Assembly (NCBI RefSeq): GCF_003610235.1
Contig: NZ_RAPR01000001.1
Span: 8,184,001-8,248,000 of the forward strand
Origin: Catellatospora citrea
GTDB taxonomy: Bacteria > Actinomycetota > Actinomycetes > Mycobacteriales > Micromonosporaceae
Direction: 5' to 3'
DNA: 64,000 nt
This document shows, piece by piece, positions 24,972-33,084 of the stretch. Position 1 is the stretch's first letter. Each line of letters begins with the position of its first letter. Position numbers and translations under genes: made by a program. The notes beneath the pieces were generated by a model that saw only the letters and a list, made by a program, of their open reading frames with translations, was not told the DNA's origin and searched no databases.

Positions 24972-25625
24972 GTGGCGAAGCGGCGCAAGGTCGGCAATCT
25001 GATGGCGCTGGCCGTGCTGTCCGCGCTCGTCCAGCGGCCCATGCACCCGTACCAGATGGCCTCGGTCCTGCGTGAGCACGGCAAGGACCAGAACATGAAG
25101 ATCAAGTGGGGTTCGCTCTACACGGTCGTGCAGAACCTGGAGAAGCACGGTCTGATCGAGGCCACCGAGAGCACCCGCCAGGGCGGCCGCCCGGAGCGGA
25201 CCGTCTACGGCATCACCGCGGCAGGCCGGGCCGAGCTGACCGACTGGGTGCGTGAGCTGCTGGCCACGCCGGAGCAGGAGCAGTCGCGGTTCACGGCCGC
25301 GCTGTCGGTCATGGCGGTGCTGTCGCCCGCCGAGTCGGCCGACCTGCTGGCGCAGCGGCTCACCGCGCTGGAGAAGGGGCTCGCCGCGCGGCGCGCGGCG
25401 CTGGCCGAGGCCGCCCGCGAGGTTCCGCGGCTGTTCCTGGTCGAGGAGGAGTACGAGCTCGCCGTCGCCGAGGCCGAGGTCGGCTTCGTGCGCGGGCTGC
25501 TCGGCGAGCTGACCTCGGGCACGTTCCCGGGCCAGGCGGAGTGGCAGGTCTTCAGCGAGACCGGGGTCGTGCCGCCGGAGCTGGCCGAGTTGATGGAGAG
25601 GGGCCTGCACCCGCAGCAACCCTGA
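24972..25625 (+). CDS. PadR-family transcriptional regulator
   Basis: A 217-residue repressor. The N-terminal winged helix is typical of PadR: VGNLMALAVLSALVQRPMHPYQMASVLREHGKDQN, then KWGSLYTVVQNLEKHGLIEA and the wing RPERTVYGITAAGRAEL. The C-terminal half is a long helical dimerisation domain (RLTALEKGLAARRAALAEAAREVP). GTG 24972 is chosen because GAGG lies about nine bases upstream; GTG 24963 is also in frame. It is followed after 188 bases by an FAD monooxygenase on the same strand, a common PadR target type (drug or xenobiotic oxidation). Confidence 0.92.
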   Translation: MAKRRKVGNLMALAVLSALVQRPMHPYQMASVLREHGKDQNMKIKWGSLYTVVQNLEKHGLIEATESTRQGGRPERTVYGITAAGRAELTDWVRELLATPEQEQSRFTAALSVMAVLSPAESADLLAQRLTALEKGLAARRAALAEAAREVPRLFLVEEEYELAVAEAEVGFVRGLLGELTSGTFPGQAEWQVFSETGVVPPELAELMERGLHPQQP

Positions 25626-25813
25626 AGAACGGTCCCCGGCGGCGTGCGCCAACACGCCACCGGAGACCTCAACCCTCGCACCGCACCGCAGGGGCCCGGC
25701 CACGAGAGGTGGCAACCAAAGGATAGCCGGGCTCCCCTGCCGGTTCGGTGTGCACCGATCCGAACCCGAGCCGGTCGAGCGACCGGCCGGCTACCCCTGG
25801 GGAGCAGACAGTC

Positions 25814-27025
25814 ATGACGAAGGTGAAGACGGCACTGGTCGTGGGCGGCGGCATCGCCGGCCCGGTGGCCGCGATGGCCCTGCAGCAGGCGGGCATCGAG
25901 GCGCGCCTGTACGAGGCGTACGGCAGCACGGCCGAGAACGTCGGCGGGGGACTGAGCATCGCGCCCAACGGCCTGGCCGCGCTGCAGGTGATCGGCGCGG
26001 ACGAGGTGGTGCGCGCGATCGGCCTGCCCATGTCGAGCATCGTGATCCACAGCTGGACCGGCAAGCGGCTGGCCGAGTTCGGCGGGCCGAGCGGCATGGA
26101 ACCGCAGCGGTTCGTGATGCGGCCCGACCTCTACCGGGCGCTGTACGGCGAAGCCGCCCGCCGCGGTATCGCCGTCGAGCACGGCAAGCGCCTGGTCTCC
26201 GCCGAGCACCTGGGCTCGCCGACCGCGCCCTCGGGCGTGCGCGCCCACTTCGCGGACGGCACCGCCGCCGAGGCCGACGTCCTGATCGGCGCCGACGGCA
26301 TCCGCTCCACGGTGCGCACGGTCATCGACCCGTCCGCGCCCCAGCCCCGCTACACCGGCCTGCTCGGCTTCGGCGGCTGGTCGACCGGCACCAACCTGCC
26401 GAGCACCGGCGACGCGATGTACATGATGTTCGGCAAGCGCGCGTTCTTCGGCTACCAGGTGTTCGACGACGGGCGCTGCGGCTGGTTCGCCAACCTGCCG
26501 CACCCGCAGCCGATGTCCTGGGCACAGGCCAACCGGACCAGCCCGCAGGAGTGGATGCGGCAGCTCGTCGAGGCGTTCGCCGACGACCGGATGCCGGTGC
26601 TCGACATCCTGCGCGCCTCCGAGGAGTCCGAGTTCGTCGCGATCGGCGGCATGGAGGACATCCCGCGCGTGCCGCACTGGCGCCGCGGCCGGATGGTGCT
26701 GGTCGGCGACGCCGCGCACGCCACGTCGCCGTCGTCGGGCCAGGGCGCCTCGCTGGCCGCGGAGAGCGCGGTGCAGCTCGCCCGCTGCCTGCGCGACCTG
26801 CCCGCCGAGCAGGCGTTCGCGGCGTACGAGCGGCTGCGCCGGGAGCGGGTCGAGCGCATCATCGCGGCGGCGGCGCGTACCAACAGCGACAAGGCCGCGG
26901 GCCCGGTCGCCCGGGTGCTGCGCGACGCGCTGCTGCCCACCGCGATGAAGCTGCTGGCCAAGCCGGAGAAGATGGCCTGGCAGTTCGACCACCGCATCGA
27001 CTGGGCGGCCCGCGTCACGGCGTGA
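25814..27025 (+). CDS. FAD-dependent monooxygenase (aromatic hydroxylase type)
   Basis: A 403-residue class A flavoprotein monooxygenase. It shows the dinucleotide-binding GxGxxG (ALVVGGGIAGPVAAMALQQAG), the DG motif (VLIGADGIRSTVR), and the second FAD motif (RMVLVGDAAHATSPSSGQGASLAAESA). The C-terminus is helical with no thioredoxin-like extension, so it is a single-component enzyme using NAD(P)H. TetX-like and para-hydroxybenzoate-hydroxylase-like enzymes share this layout. The start has GGGGAG about eight bases upstream. Its position after a PadR regulator suggests inducible oxidation of a small aromatic or antibiotic; the substrate is unknown. Confidence 0.92.
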   Translation: MTKVKTALVVGGGIAGPVAAMALQQAGIEARLYEAYGSTAENVGGGLSIAPNGLAALQVIGADEVVRAIGLPMSSIVIHSWTGKRLAEFGGPSGMEPQRFVMRPDLYRALYGEAARRGIAVEHGKRLVSAEHLGSPTAPSGVRAHFADGTAAEADVLIGADGIRSTVRTVIDPSAPQPRYTGLLGFGGWSTGTNLPSTGDAMYMMFGKRAFFGYQVFDDGRCGWFANLPHPQPMSWAQANRTSPQEWMRQLVEAFADDRMPVLDILRASEESEFVAIGGMEDIPRVPHWRRGRMVLVGDAAHATSPSSGQGASLAAESAVQLARCLRDLPAEQAFAAYERLRRERVERIIAAAARTNSDKAAGPVARVLRDALLPTAMKLLAKPEKMAWQFDHRIDWAARVTA

Positions 27026-27135
27026 CCCGGCGGCCGGCGAACGCCTGTCCGGGCGCTGGGGTGACCCGGGATCGGCCATGGCGCGACCGGCGGTCGACAT
27101 CAACCCAGCTGCCTAGGACACCGTAGAGGTGGTGT

Positions 27136-27177
27136 GCCAGGGCACTGCCGTTCCGTGGGAGCGGTCGGTGCCCTGGC
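27136..27177. terminator. Hairpin after the FAD monooxygenase gene
   Basis: GCCAGGGCAC (27136-27145) pairs perfectly with GTGCCCTGGC (27168-27177) across a 22-base loop. It lies 110 bases after the monooxygenase stop and just before the next promoter, as expected for a terminator. Confidence 0.5.
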
Positions 27178-27200
27178 GTGCCGCGTTCATCAACGGCCGC

Positions 27201-27206
27201 TAGGGT
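27201..27206 (+). promoter_or_regulatory. -10 box TAGGGT for the GH128 gene
   Basis: TAGGGT is followed by eight bases and GTG 27215. It matches the arrangement at hemC and at the phosphotransferase gene at 33085, and suggests a leaderless transcript. Confidence 0.45.
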
Positions 27207-27214
27207 GTCGCCTC

Positions 27215-28273
27215 GTGGACGAGACCTCGCAGCGGCAACCCGGCAGACACGTGCGGCGCGACCACCGCAAGCGGTGGCTGGCGGTGGCGCTGGCGGTGGC
27301 GGTCCTGATCGGAGGCTCGTACGCGGCGGTGCGGCTGTGGAGCGGCGAAGAGCCGAGCTCGGCGGCCGGCCCGGGGGACCCCGCGGCGGTGACGCAGGGC
27401 GCACCGGATCCGGCGCTGTCCGGTGCCACGTCGGCGGGGCCGTCGGCGAGCGCGTCCGCCACCCCGCGGCCCTCGGTGTCGCCGAGCGCGAAGGCGTCGA
27501 CGAGTCCGCAGGCGCCGCCCGGCGGCCCGGCGAAGTCGTCGGCCAAGAAAGGCGTCAGCGTCTGGAACTTCGGCGGGCTGAAGGCGGCACTGACCGACGT
27601 GCGCGCGAGCTGGTACTACAACTGGTCCTCGGGTCCGAGCAAGGACGCGGGCACCAGCGCCGCGTTCGTGCCGATGATCTGGGGCGAGAAGTCGGTGACC
27701 GACGCCGAGCTGGCGCGGGCGAAGAAGTCGGGCAACGTGCTGCTGGGCTTCAACGAGCCCGACTTCGCCAGCCAGGCCAACATGACCGTCGAGCGCGCCC
27801 TGGACCTGTGGCCGCGGCTGCAGGCGACCGGCCTGCGGATGGGCAGCCCGGCGGTCGCGGTCGGCGCGGACAAGGCGGGCGGCTGGCTGGACCGGTTCCT
27901 CAGCGGGGCCAAGGCGCGCGGCTACCGGGTCGACTTCATCACCCTGCACTGGTACGGCGCGGACTTCTCCACCGCCGCGGTCGGGCACCTGAAGAACTAC
28001 CTGCAGGCCGTCTACCAGCGCTACAAGATGCCGATCTGGGTCACCGAGTACGCGCTGATCAAGTGGGGCGCGAACGGGGCGGTGTATCCGAGCGACGCGC
28101 AGCAGGCCGCGTTCGTCACCGGTTCGACGAAGATGATGCAGGGCCTGTCCTACGTGGAACGTTACGCGTGGTTCGCGCTGCCCTGGCCGACCGAGGGCCA
28201 CCAGGGCACCGCGCTCTACCGCGACGGCGACAGTCCGACCCCGGCCGGCCAGGCGTATCGCGCGGCCGGCTAG
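27215..28273 (+). CDS. Membrane-anchored GH128-type glycoside hydrolase (beta-1,3-glucanase-like)
   Basis: A 352-residue protein with a short cytoplasmic tail, one N-terminal membrane helix (RWLAVALAVAVLIGGSYAAV), and a Pro/Ser/Ala-rich linker (about 50-110). The catalytic core follows as a TIM barrel of the Glyco_hydro_cc/GH128 family. It shows SVWNFGGLKAALTDVRASWYYNW, the acid/base Glu in LLGFNEPDFASQANMT, FITLHWYG, the nucleophile Glu in PIWVTEYALIKW, and YAWFALPW. GH128 enzymes cleave beta-1,3-glucans. The start is GTG 27215, eight bases after a TAGGGT box; there is no Shine-Dalgarno. It is monocistronic and convergent with the DUF3040 gene. Confidence 0.87.
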   Translation: MDETSQRQPGRHVRRDHRKRWLAVALAVAVLIGGSYAAVRLWSGEEPSSAAGPGDPAAVTQGAPDPALSGATSAGPSASASATPRPSVSPSAKASTSPQAPPGGPAKSSAKKGVSVWNFGGLKAALTDVRASWYYNWSSGPSKDAGTSAAFVPMIWGEKSVTDAELARAKKSGNVLLGFNEPDFASQANMTVERALDLWPRLQATGLRMGSPAVAVGADKAGGWLDRFLSGAKARGYRVDFITLHWYGADFSTAAVGHLKNYLQAVYQRYKMPIWVTEYALIKWGANGAVYPSDAQQAAFVTGSTKMMQGLSYVERYAWFALPWPTEGHQGTALYRDGDSPTPAGQAYRAAG

Positions 28274-28281
28274 CCGGCACG

Positions 28282-28569
28282 TCAGTCACTCGGGTCGGCG
28301 AAGCCGTCGCCGACCGCGGCCAGGGCCAGCACCGCGCCCAGCGCGGCGAGGAAGCCGCCGCCCGGCGCGCCCGTCGCGAACAGGAACACGGCCAGCGCGA
28401 ACCCGACCAGGCTCAGCGCGATCCGCAGCCCGGACCGGCGCCGCTTGCGGTATTCGGCGGGCGGGCGCGGTTCGCCGGCGCCGAGCCCGAGCGCGAAGTG
28501 CGGGTCCTCCGCGCGGGTGCGCTCGGCCAGCTCCGCGAGCCGGCTCTCCTCGTCCGGGCCGAGTGCCAC
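28282..28569 (-). CDS. DUF3040-family small membrane protein
   Basis: A 95-residue protein matching the DUF3040 pattern of actinobacteria. A short acidic N-terminus (EESRLAELAERTRAEDPHFA) is followed by basic residues (EYRKRRR) and two closely spaced membrane helices (LRIALSLVGFALAVFLFA and GFLAALGAVLALAAVG). The function is unknown. GTG 28569 has GATGAGGTGAGG upstream. It is convergent with the glycosidase gene, nine bases away. Confidence 0.82.
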   Translation of the reverse strand: MALGPDEESRLAELAERTRAEDPHFALGLGAGEPRPPAEYRKRRRSGLRIALSLVGFALAVFLFATGAPGGGFLAALGAVLALAAVGDGFADPSD

Positions 28570-28675
28570 CCGACCTCACCTCATCCCGTCGACCCGAGGC
28601 TCGCGCCACCGGCGGTGCTCGCCGCGGGTACACCGACCATCATGGTCACGGCAGGCAACCTCGGCGTCCGGTCGG

Positions 28676-29275
28676 TCAGCCCGCTTTGCGTACGGCGGCG
28701 ATGAAGTCCCTGATCAGATCCTCGCTCTTGACGCCGCGGGCCGACTCGACGCCGCTGGACACGTCCACGCCGCCCGCCCCGGACTGCGTGATCGCGTCGG
28801 CGACGGTGTCGACGCTCAGCCCGCCCGCGAGGATCCAGCCCTCGCCCAGGCCGCGCCCGCGCAGCAGCGCGTAGTCCCACGCGCCGCCCGAGCCCGGCTC
28901 GGTCGCGTCGACCAGCAGCAGGTCCTCGCCGTATGCGCCGATGCGCAGGTCCGGGGCTTGGTAGCTGGTCGCCCGCACCAGGGTCAGGCCGAGGTCGGCG
29001 ACGGCGGCGAAGTCGGCCCGGGAGTAGTCGCCGTGCAGCTGCAGCGCCTGCAGGCCGGTGTCGCGGACCAGCTCCCGCACGGTCGCGACGTCCGCCCCGG
29101 CGACGACCGCGACGGTCAGCACGTGCGGCGGGACCGCCGCGGCCAGGCGGCGCGCGGTGTCCGGGGTCACCTGGCGCGGGCTTCGGGTCAGCACGAAGCC
29201 GACCGCGTCCGCGCCGGCGTCCACGGCGGCGGCGACGGTCTCGGCGGTGGACAGTCCACAGATCTTCACGAACAC
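28676..29275 (-). CDS. trpF: Phosphoribosylanthranilate isomerase
   Basis: A 199-residue TIM barrel catalysing the Amadori rearrangement of N-(5'-phosphoribosyl)anthranilate in tryptophan synthesis. It shows FVKICGLSTAETVAAAVDAGADAVGFV with the catalytic Cys in KICGL, QALQLHGDYS, the catalytic Asp in LLLVDATEPG, and the phosphate site GGVDVSSGVESARGVK. I prefer GTG 29275, with GGAGG five bases upstream, over GTG 29281, which overlaps that SD. It follows the alpha/beta hydrolase gene by 12 bases and is probably cotranscribed with it. No other trp genes are nearby, so trpF is detached from the pathway operon, as often happens in actinobacteria. Confidence 0.93.
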   Translation of the reverse strand: MFVKICGLSTAETVAAAVDAGADAVGFVLTRSPRQVTPDTARRLAAAVPPHVLTVAVVAGADVATVRELVRDTGLQALQLHGDYSRADFAAVADLGLTLVRATSYQAPDLRIGAYGEDLLLVDATEPGSGGAWDYALLRGRGLGEGWILAGGLSVDTVADAITQSGAGGVDVSSGVESARGVKSEDLIRDFIAAVRKAG

Positions 29276-29287
29276 GGGCACCTCCGG

Positions 29288-30118
29288 TCAGGCTTGCGCG
29301 CCGATGCGGGCCAGGATCTCCCGGGCGGTGTCGTCGGGCGCCTCGTCCGGGATCCAGTGGCTGACCCCGGGCAGGGTGACGAAACGGTAGTCGCCGGTGA
29401 CGTAGTCGGCGCAGCTCTCGGCCGCCTTCGGCCCGATCGCCCAGTCGCCGTCGCTCCACAGGAACGTGGTCGGCATCGCGACCCGACCGGCCGGGGTGAA
29501 GCCCGAGCCCAGCGTCAGCGCCCGGTACCAGTTCAGGCCGCCGGTGAGCCGGGCGCGGTCCAGCATCGGGGTGACGAAGCGCTCGACCCGGTCGGCGGGC
29601 ACGCCGGTGAAGATCTCGCGCAGCCGCCGGCCGTCGTGCTCCAGCAGCAGGTCCTCGGCCTTGCCCTCCTGCTGGAACAGTCCGATGTAGGCCGAGCGCT
29701 GCTGTTGGTCGGGGTCGGTGGCGATGGTCTTGGCGAACGCCACCGGATGCGGCACGGAGACGGCGGTGAGGGTGTGCACCCGGTCGGCGTGCGCGGCGGC
29801 CAGGTGCCAGGCGACCACGGCGCCCCAGTCGTGGCCGACCACGTGTGCCCGCTCCACGCCCAGCGCGTCGAGCACCGCCAGCGCGTCGGCGACGCACTCG
29901 CCCATGGCGTAGTCGGCGACGGCGGTGGGGCGCGCACCGGGGGAGTAGCCGCGCTGGTCGAACGCGTAGGTGCGCACGCCGGCGTCGTGCAGGCGGTCGG
30001 CGACCAGCTCCCACTCGCCCGCGTGCTGCGGGAAGCCGTGCAGCAGCAGTGCCACCGGCCCGTCCGCCGGGCCGCCCGCGTGGAGGTCGAACACCAGGTC
30101 CCGCGCCGCGATCTGCAT
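29288..30118 (-). CDS. Alpha/beta hydrolase, epoxide-hydrolase-like
   Basis: A 276-residue alpha/beta hydrolase. The oxyanion motif is LLLHGFPQHAGEW, the nucleophile elbow is VVGHDWGAVVAW (Asp nucleophile, as in epoxide hydrolases and dehalogenases), and a late GVSHWIPDEAP supplies the His. FLWSDGDWAI is in the acid position region. A cap domain lies between. The start is ATG 30118, seven bases after a TAGTCT box on the - strand. It is followed by trpF with 12 bases between, so it heads a two-gene operon; no functional link is evident. Confidence 0.88.
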   Translation of the reverse strand: MQIAARDLVFDLHAGGPADGPVALLLHGFPQHAGEWELVADRLHDAGVRTYAFDQRGYSPGARPTAVADYAMGECVADALAVLDALGVERAHVVGHDWGAVVAWHLAAAHADRVHTLTAVSVPHPVAFAKTIATDPDQQQRSAYIGLFQQEGKAEDLLLEHDGRRLREIFTGVPADRVERFVTPMLDRARLTGGLNWYRALTLGSGFTPAGRVAMPTTFLWSDGDWAIGPKAAESCADYVTGDYRFVTLPGVSHWIPDEAPDDTAREILARIGAQA

Positions 30119-30125
30119 ACCAGCC

Positions 30126-30131
30126 AGACTA
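30126..30131 (-). promoter_or_regulatory. -10 box TAGTCT for the alpha/beta hydrolase gene
   Basis: On the - strand, TAGTCT is followed by seven bases and ATG 30118. The same hexamer, six bases from ATG, precedes the ModB permease gene at 31026-31031. Both transcripts would be leaderless. Confidence 0.45.
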
Positions 30132-30179
30132 GTACGCCGATCGCGCGCGCCGATCATGTGGCGGCGGTCACGGGGCCGG

Positions 30180-31019
30180 TCAGGGGCTGCTGATCCAGCG
30201 GTCGCGCAGGCTCGCCAGGATGGTGACCGAGACCACGAGCAGGATCAGGCTGAGCACGATCGCCGCTTCGAGGTCGGTCTCCAGGGCCAGGTACACGGCC
30301 AGGGGCATGGTCTGCGTACGCCCGGGGAAATTGCCGGCGAAGGTGATCGTCGCGCCGAACTCGCCCAGCGCCCGCGCCCAGCAGAGCACCGCGCCCGCGG
30401 CGATGCCGGGCGCGACCAGCGGCAGGGTGACCCGGCGGAAGGTGGTCCAGCGCCCGGCCCCCAACGTCGCGGCGGCCTCCTCGTAGCGGGTGTCCGCGCC
30501 GCGCAGCGCGCCCTCGACCGCGATGACGAGGAACGGCATCGCCACGAACGCCTCGGCGACGACCACGCCGGCGGTGGTGAACGGCAGCGTGAAGCCGAAG
30601 GTCTCGTCGAGCCAGGACCCGATCAGGCCGCGGCGGCCGAACAGCAGCAGCAGGGCCACGCCGCCGACGACGGGTGGCAGCACCAGCGGCACGGTGATCA
30701 GCGCGCGGGCCAGCCGCCGCCCGGGGAACTCGACCCGGGCCAGCAGCCAGGCCAGCGGCACGCCGAGCAGGATGCAGCAGACGGTGGCCAGCGAGGCGGT
30801 CAGCAGCGACAGCCGCAGCGCGGCGAGGATCGCGGGCTCGGCCAGGTGCTGCGGCAGCTCCCGCCACGGGGTGCGCAGCAGCAGCGCGACCAGCGGCAGC
30901 ACGAGAAACGCCAGCCCCAGCCCCGCGGGCAGGATGAGGAAGACCGGGATGCGCCGGGGGCCGCGCCGACGTGGAGGCGACATCGCCACGCCCGGGTGCT
31001 GGATCTCGTCGACGGCCAT
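30180..31019 (-). CDS. modB: ModB-like ABC transporter permease (molybdate/sulfate type)
   Basis: A 279-residue permease with a Pro/Arg-rich N-terminus and about six membrane helices (PVFLILPAGLGLAFLVLPLVALLL, LSLLTASLATVCCILLGVPLAWLLA, ITVPLVLPPVVGGVALLLLFG). The EAA loop that contacts the ATPase is RYEEAAATLGAGRWTTFRRVTLPL, and RALGEFGATITFAGNFPGRTQTMPLAVY is typical of molybdate permease ModB. No modA (binding protein) or modC (ATPase) gene adjoins it, which is unusual; partners must be encoded elsewhere. A TAGTCT box six bases before ATG suggests it is transcribed alone. The family is certain; molybdate specificity is likely but not proven. Confidence 0.88.
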   Translation of the reverse strand: MAVDEIQHPGVAMSPPRRRGPRRIPVFLILPAGLGLAFLVLPLVALLLRTPWRELPQHLAEPAILAALRLSLLTASLATVCCILLGVPLAWLLARVEFPGRRLARALITVPLVLPPVVGGVALLLLFGRRGLIGSWLDETFGFTLPFTTAGVVVAEAFVAMPFLVIAVEGALRGADTRYEEAAATLGAGRWTTFRRVTLPLVAPGIAAGAVLCWARALGEFGATITFAGNFPGRTQTMPLAVYLALETDLEAAIVLSLILLVVSVTILASLRDRWISSP

Positions 31020-31025
31020 GGGCCA

Positions 31026-31031
31026 AGACTA
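31026..31031 (-). promoter_or_regulatory. -10 box TAGTCT for the ModB-like gene
   Basis: TAGTCT on the - strand ends six bases before ATG 31019. The remaining 129 bases up to the amidohydrolase stop (31032-31160) hold no open gene that I can support. Confidence 0.4.
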
Positions 31032-31160
31032 CGGATCCCGGCACCCGGCCGCGGCCGGCATGGCCTTCACCGGTTCCGACGGCAGGTAGGCCAGGACGGT
31101 GCTGTTCGGCGAAGGAGACGGTCACCCCGTGCCACTGCGGCCGGACTTCGGCCTGGCCGG

Positions 31161-32519
31161 TCAGGGCAGAGTGTTCCGGACCGCCACGCCGTCCTTCATG
31201 ATCACTCGGAGGTTGCCGGGGTCGGCGAGCACGGACAAGTCGGCCAGCGGGTCGCCGTCGACGAGCAGCAGATCCGCGTACGCGCCCGCCCGCACCACGC
31301 CCAGCGGGGCCGGGTAGGGGTCGCGCGGCCCGGACATGGCCAGCAGCGCCGCGTTCTCCGACGTCGCCATGCGCAGCACCTCGGCGGGGGAGAACCAGCG
31401 GCCCAGTTTCGCCAACTGCGCGCCCTGGCGGGTGGCCAGCGCGGCGTCGAAGAGGGTGTCCGTGCCCCAGGCCAGCCGCACTCCGTGCTTGCGGGCCAGC
31501 CGGTATGCGGTCTCGGTGCCGTCGGTGACCGCGAGCTGCTTGGCGCGCCCGGCCGGGTCGGGGATCGGGATGGCGTCGGTGTCGTCGAGGAACGGCTGCA
31601 TCGACCACCACACGCCCCGTTCGGCCATCAGCGCGGCGGTCTCGTCGTCGAGCAGGTGCCCGTGCTCGACGCAGCGCACCCCGGCCCTGATCGCCTGCTG
31701 CACCGACGCCGGGGTGTACGCGTGCACCATCACGTACGTGCCCCAGTGTCCGGCCGCCTCCACCGCGGCCGCCAGCTCGGCGAACGTGTACTGGGTGACG
31801 TCGATCGGGTCGTACGGCGACGCGACGCCGCCGCCGGCCATCACCTTGATCTGGCTCGCGCCGCGCATCAGCTGCTCGCGGGTCGCCCGCAGCACCGCGT
31901 CGACGCCGTCGGCGATGGCCGCCGTGCCGGTGCGTTCCACCATGGTCAGCGGCGCGCCGGGCTCGCGGGGCACCTCCAGCAGTGACCGGAAGTCGCCGTG
32001 TCCGGCGGTCTGGCTGATGAACGCGCCGCTGGGGTAGACGCGCGGACCGGTGACGATGCCCTCGTCGATGGCCCGTTTGAGCGCGAACACCGGGCCGCCC
32101 GCGTCGCGCACCGTGGTGAACCCGCGCAGCAGGGTCCGTTCCGCCTCCCGGCCGGCGACCAGCTGGAGGTAGCCCGAGTCGGCGGTGGCGAGCACCGGCA
32201 GCGGCACGGCGGCCATCATGGCGTGCCAGTGCGCGTCGATCAGGCCCGGCATCAGGACCCGTCCGCCGCCGTCGACGACCGTGACGACCCGATGCCCGTC
32301 GTGGCGGCGGTCCGCTGCGCCGCTCGGTGCGGTGGTCCCGCCTGACGGCTCGTCGCCTGTGCGGGACGGGATGGCGTCGGCCTCGGACCGTCCGCCGACC
32401 TGGCTGATGAGGCCGCCGGTGACGGTGACCGTCGTGGGCGGGGACAGCGTCGGGGCCACCCCGTCGAACACCCGGACGTCGCGGAACTCGGTCACCTCGG
32501 TCGCCTGATCACGTGCCAT
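31161..32519 (-). CDS. Metal-dependent amidohydrolase (imidazolonepropionase-like)
   Basis: A 452-residue member of the amidohydrolase_1 superfamily with a binuclear-type site. It shows DAHWHAMM (HxH), the bridging Lys in IKVMAGGGVAS, His ligands in YVMVHAYTP and VRCVEHGHLLD, and the Asp in LAWGTDTLFD. The N-terminal and C-terminal beta-sandwich strands are present (VLMPGLIDAHW; ADLLLVDGDPL). Residues about 43-78 form a Ser/Gly/Asp-rich insertion (SRTGDEPSGGTTAPSG) in the small sandwich domain that most relatives lack. The family covers Xaa-Pro dipeptidases, ochratoxinase-like peptidases and imidazolonepropionase; the substrate is undetermined. It diverges from the DUF4259 gene. Confidence 0.88.
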   Translation of the reverse strand: MARDQATEVTEFRDVRVFDGVAPTLSPPTTVTVTGGLISQVGGRSEADAIPSRTGDEPSGGTTAPSGAADRRHDGHRVVTVVDGGGRVLMPGLIDAHWHAMMAAVPLPVLATADSGYLQLVAGREAERTLLRGFTTVRDAGGPVFALKRAIDEGIVTGPRVYPSGAFISQTAGHGDFRSLLEVPREPGAPLTMVERTGTAAIADGVDAVLRATREQLMRGASQIKVMAGGGVASPYDPIDVTQYTFAELAAAVEAAGHWGTYVMVHAYTPASVQQAIRAGVRCVEHGHLLDDETAALMAERGVWWSMQPFLDDTDAIPIPDPAGRAKQLAVTDGTETAYRLARKHGVRLAWGTDTLFDAALATRQGAQLAKLGRWFSPAEVLRMATSENAALLAMSGPRDPYPAPLGVVRAGAYADLLLVDGDPLADLSVLADPGNLRVIMKDGVAVRNTLP

Positions 32520-32637
32520 CTGTCGAGTGTCCCGGCCGCGGCCGCACCCGCGTGGCCGAACGGCGCGGACACGCAGCTCGGCGGGTCTGTCGCATGCGGC
32601 CGGTACCTTCCCGCTGCGCCCTGCGGAGGAGGCACTG

Positions 32638-33057
32638 GTGGGCACATGGGACTCTGGTCCGTTCGACAACGACGGCGCCGCCGACTGGTGCGGCGACCTG
32701 AACGAGGCCGATCCGGCCGACCGGCTCGGTTTGGTCCGGCAGACCCTCGCCGCGGTGGCCGACCATGACGGCTACCTCGACGACCGGCTCGGGGTGCGGG
32801 CCGTCGCGGCGGCAGCGGTCATCGTGTCGCAGCGTCCCGGCGCGGAGCCGCTGACCTCGCCGTACGCGCCGGACTTCCTGCTCGAAGGCGGGTCGCTCGT
32901 GGTCCCCGAGGACGTCGCGGCGCTCGCGGTGCGGGCCCTGGACCGGGTCGTCGGCGGCGACTCGGAGTGGCGTGAGCTGTGGGAGGACACCGGCGACCCG
33001 GCGGACGCGCTGGCGGCCGTCGGCGACCTGCGCATCGCGCTCGCCGCCGCGCCGTAG
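32638..33057 (+). CDS. DUF4259-family protein
   Basis: A 139-residue soluble protein that begins MGTWDSGPFDNDGAADWCGDL, the hallmark start of DUF4259 (GPFDND...ADW). The rest is helical, with two repeats of an AAAVIVSQRPG/ALAVRALDRVVGG type, and ends SEWRELWEDTGDPADAL. The function is unknown. GTG 32638 is certain from GGAGGAGG six bases upstream. The phosphotransferase gene starts 28 bases downstream with its own -10 box. Confidence 0.88.
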   Translation: MGTWDSGPFDNDGAADWCGDLNEADPADRLGLVRQTLAAVADHDGYLDDRLGVRAVAAAAVIVSQRPGAEPLTSPYAPDFLLEGGSLVVPEDVAALAVRALDRVVGGDSEWRELWEDTGDPADALAAVGDLRIALAAAP

Positions 33058-33073
33058 CGGTCGATGGGCTCGG

Positions 33074-33079
33074 TAGGGT
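33074..33079 (+). promoter_or_regulatory. -10 box TAGGGT for the phosphotransferase gene at 33085
   Basis: TAGGGT ends five bases before GTG 33085. It is the tightest spacing of the leaderless-type arrangements in the window. Confidence 0.35.
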
Positions 33080-33084
33080 GAGGT

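Noticed and set aside
31032..31160. Possible remnant of a modA gene before modB
   Set aside because: The short open stretch has no binding-protein motif and is too short to judge.
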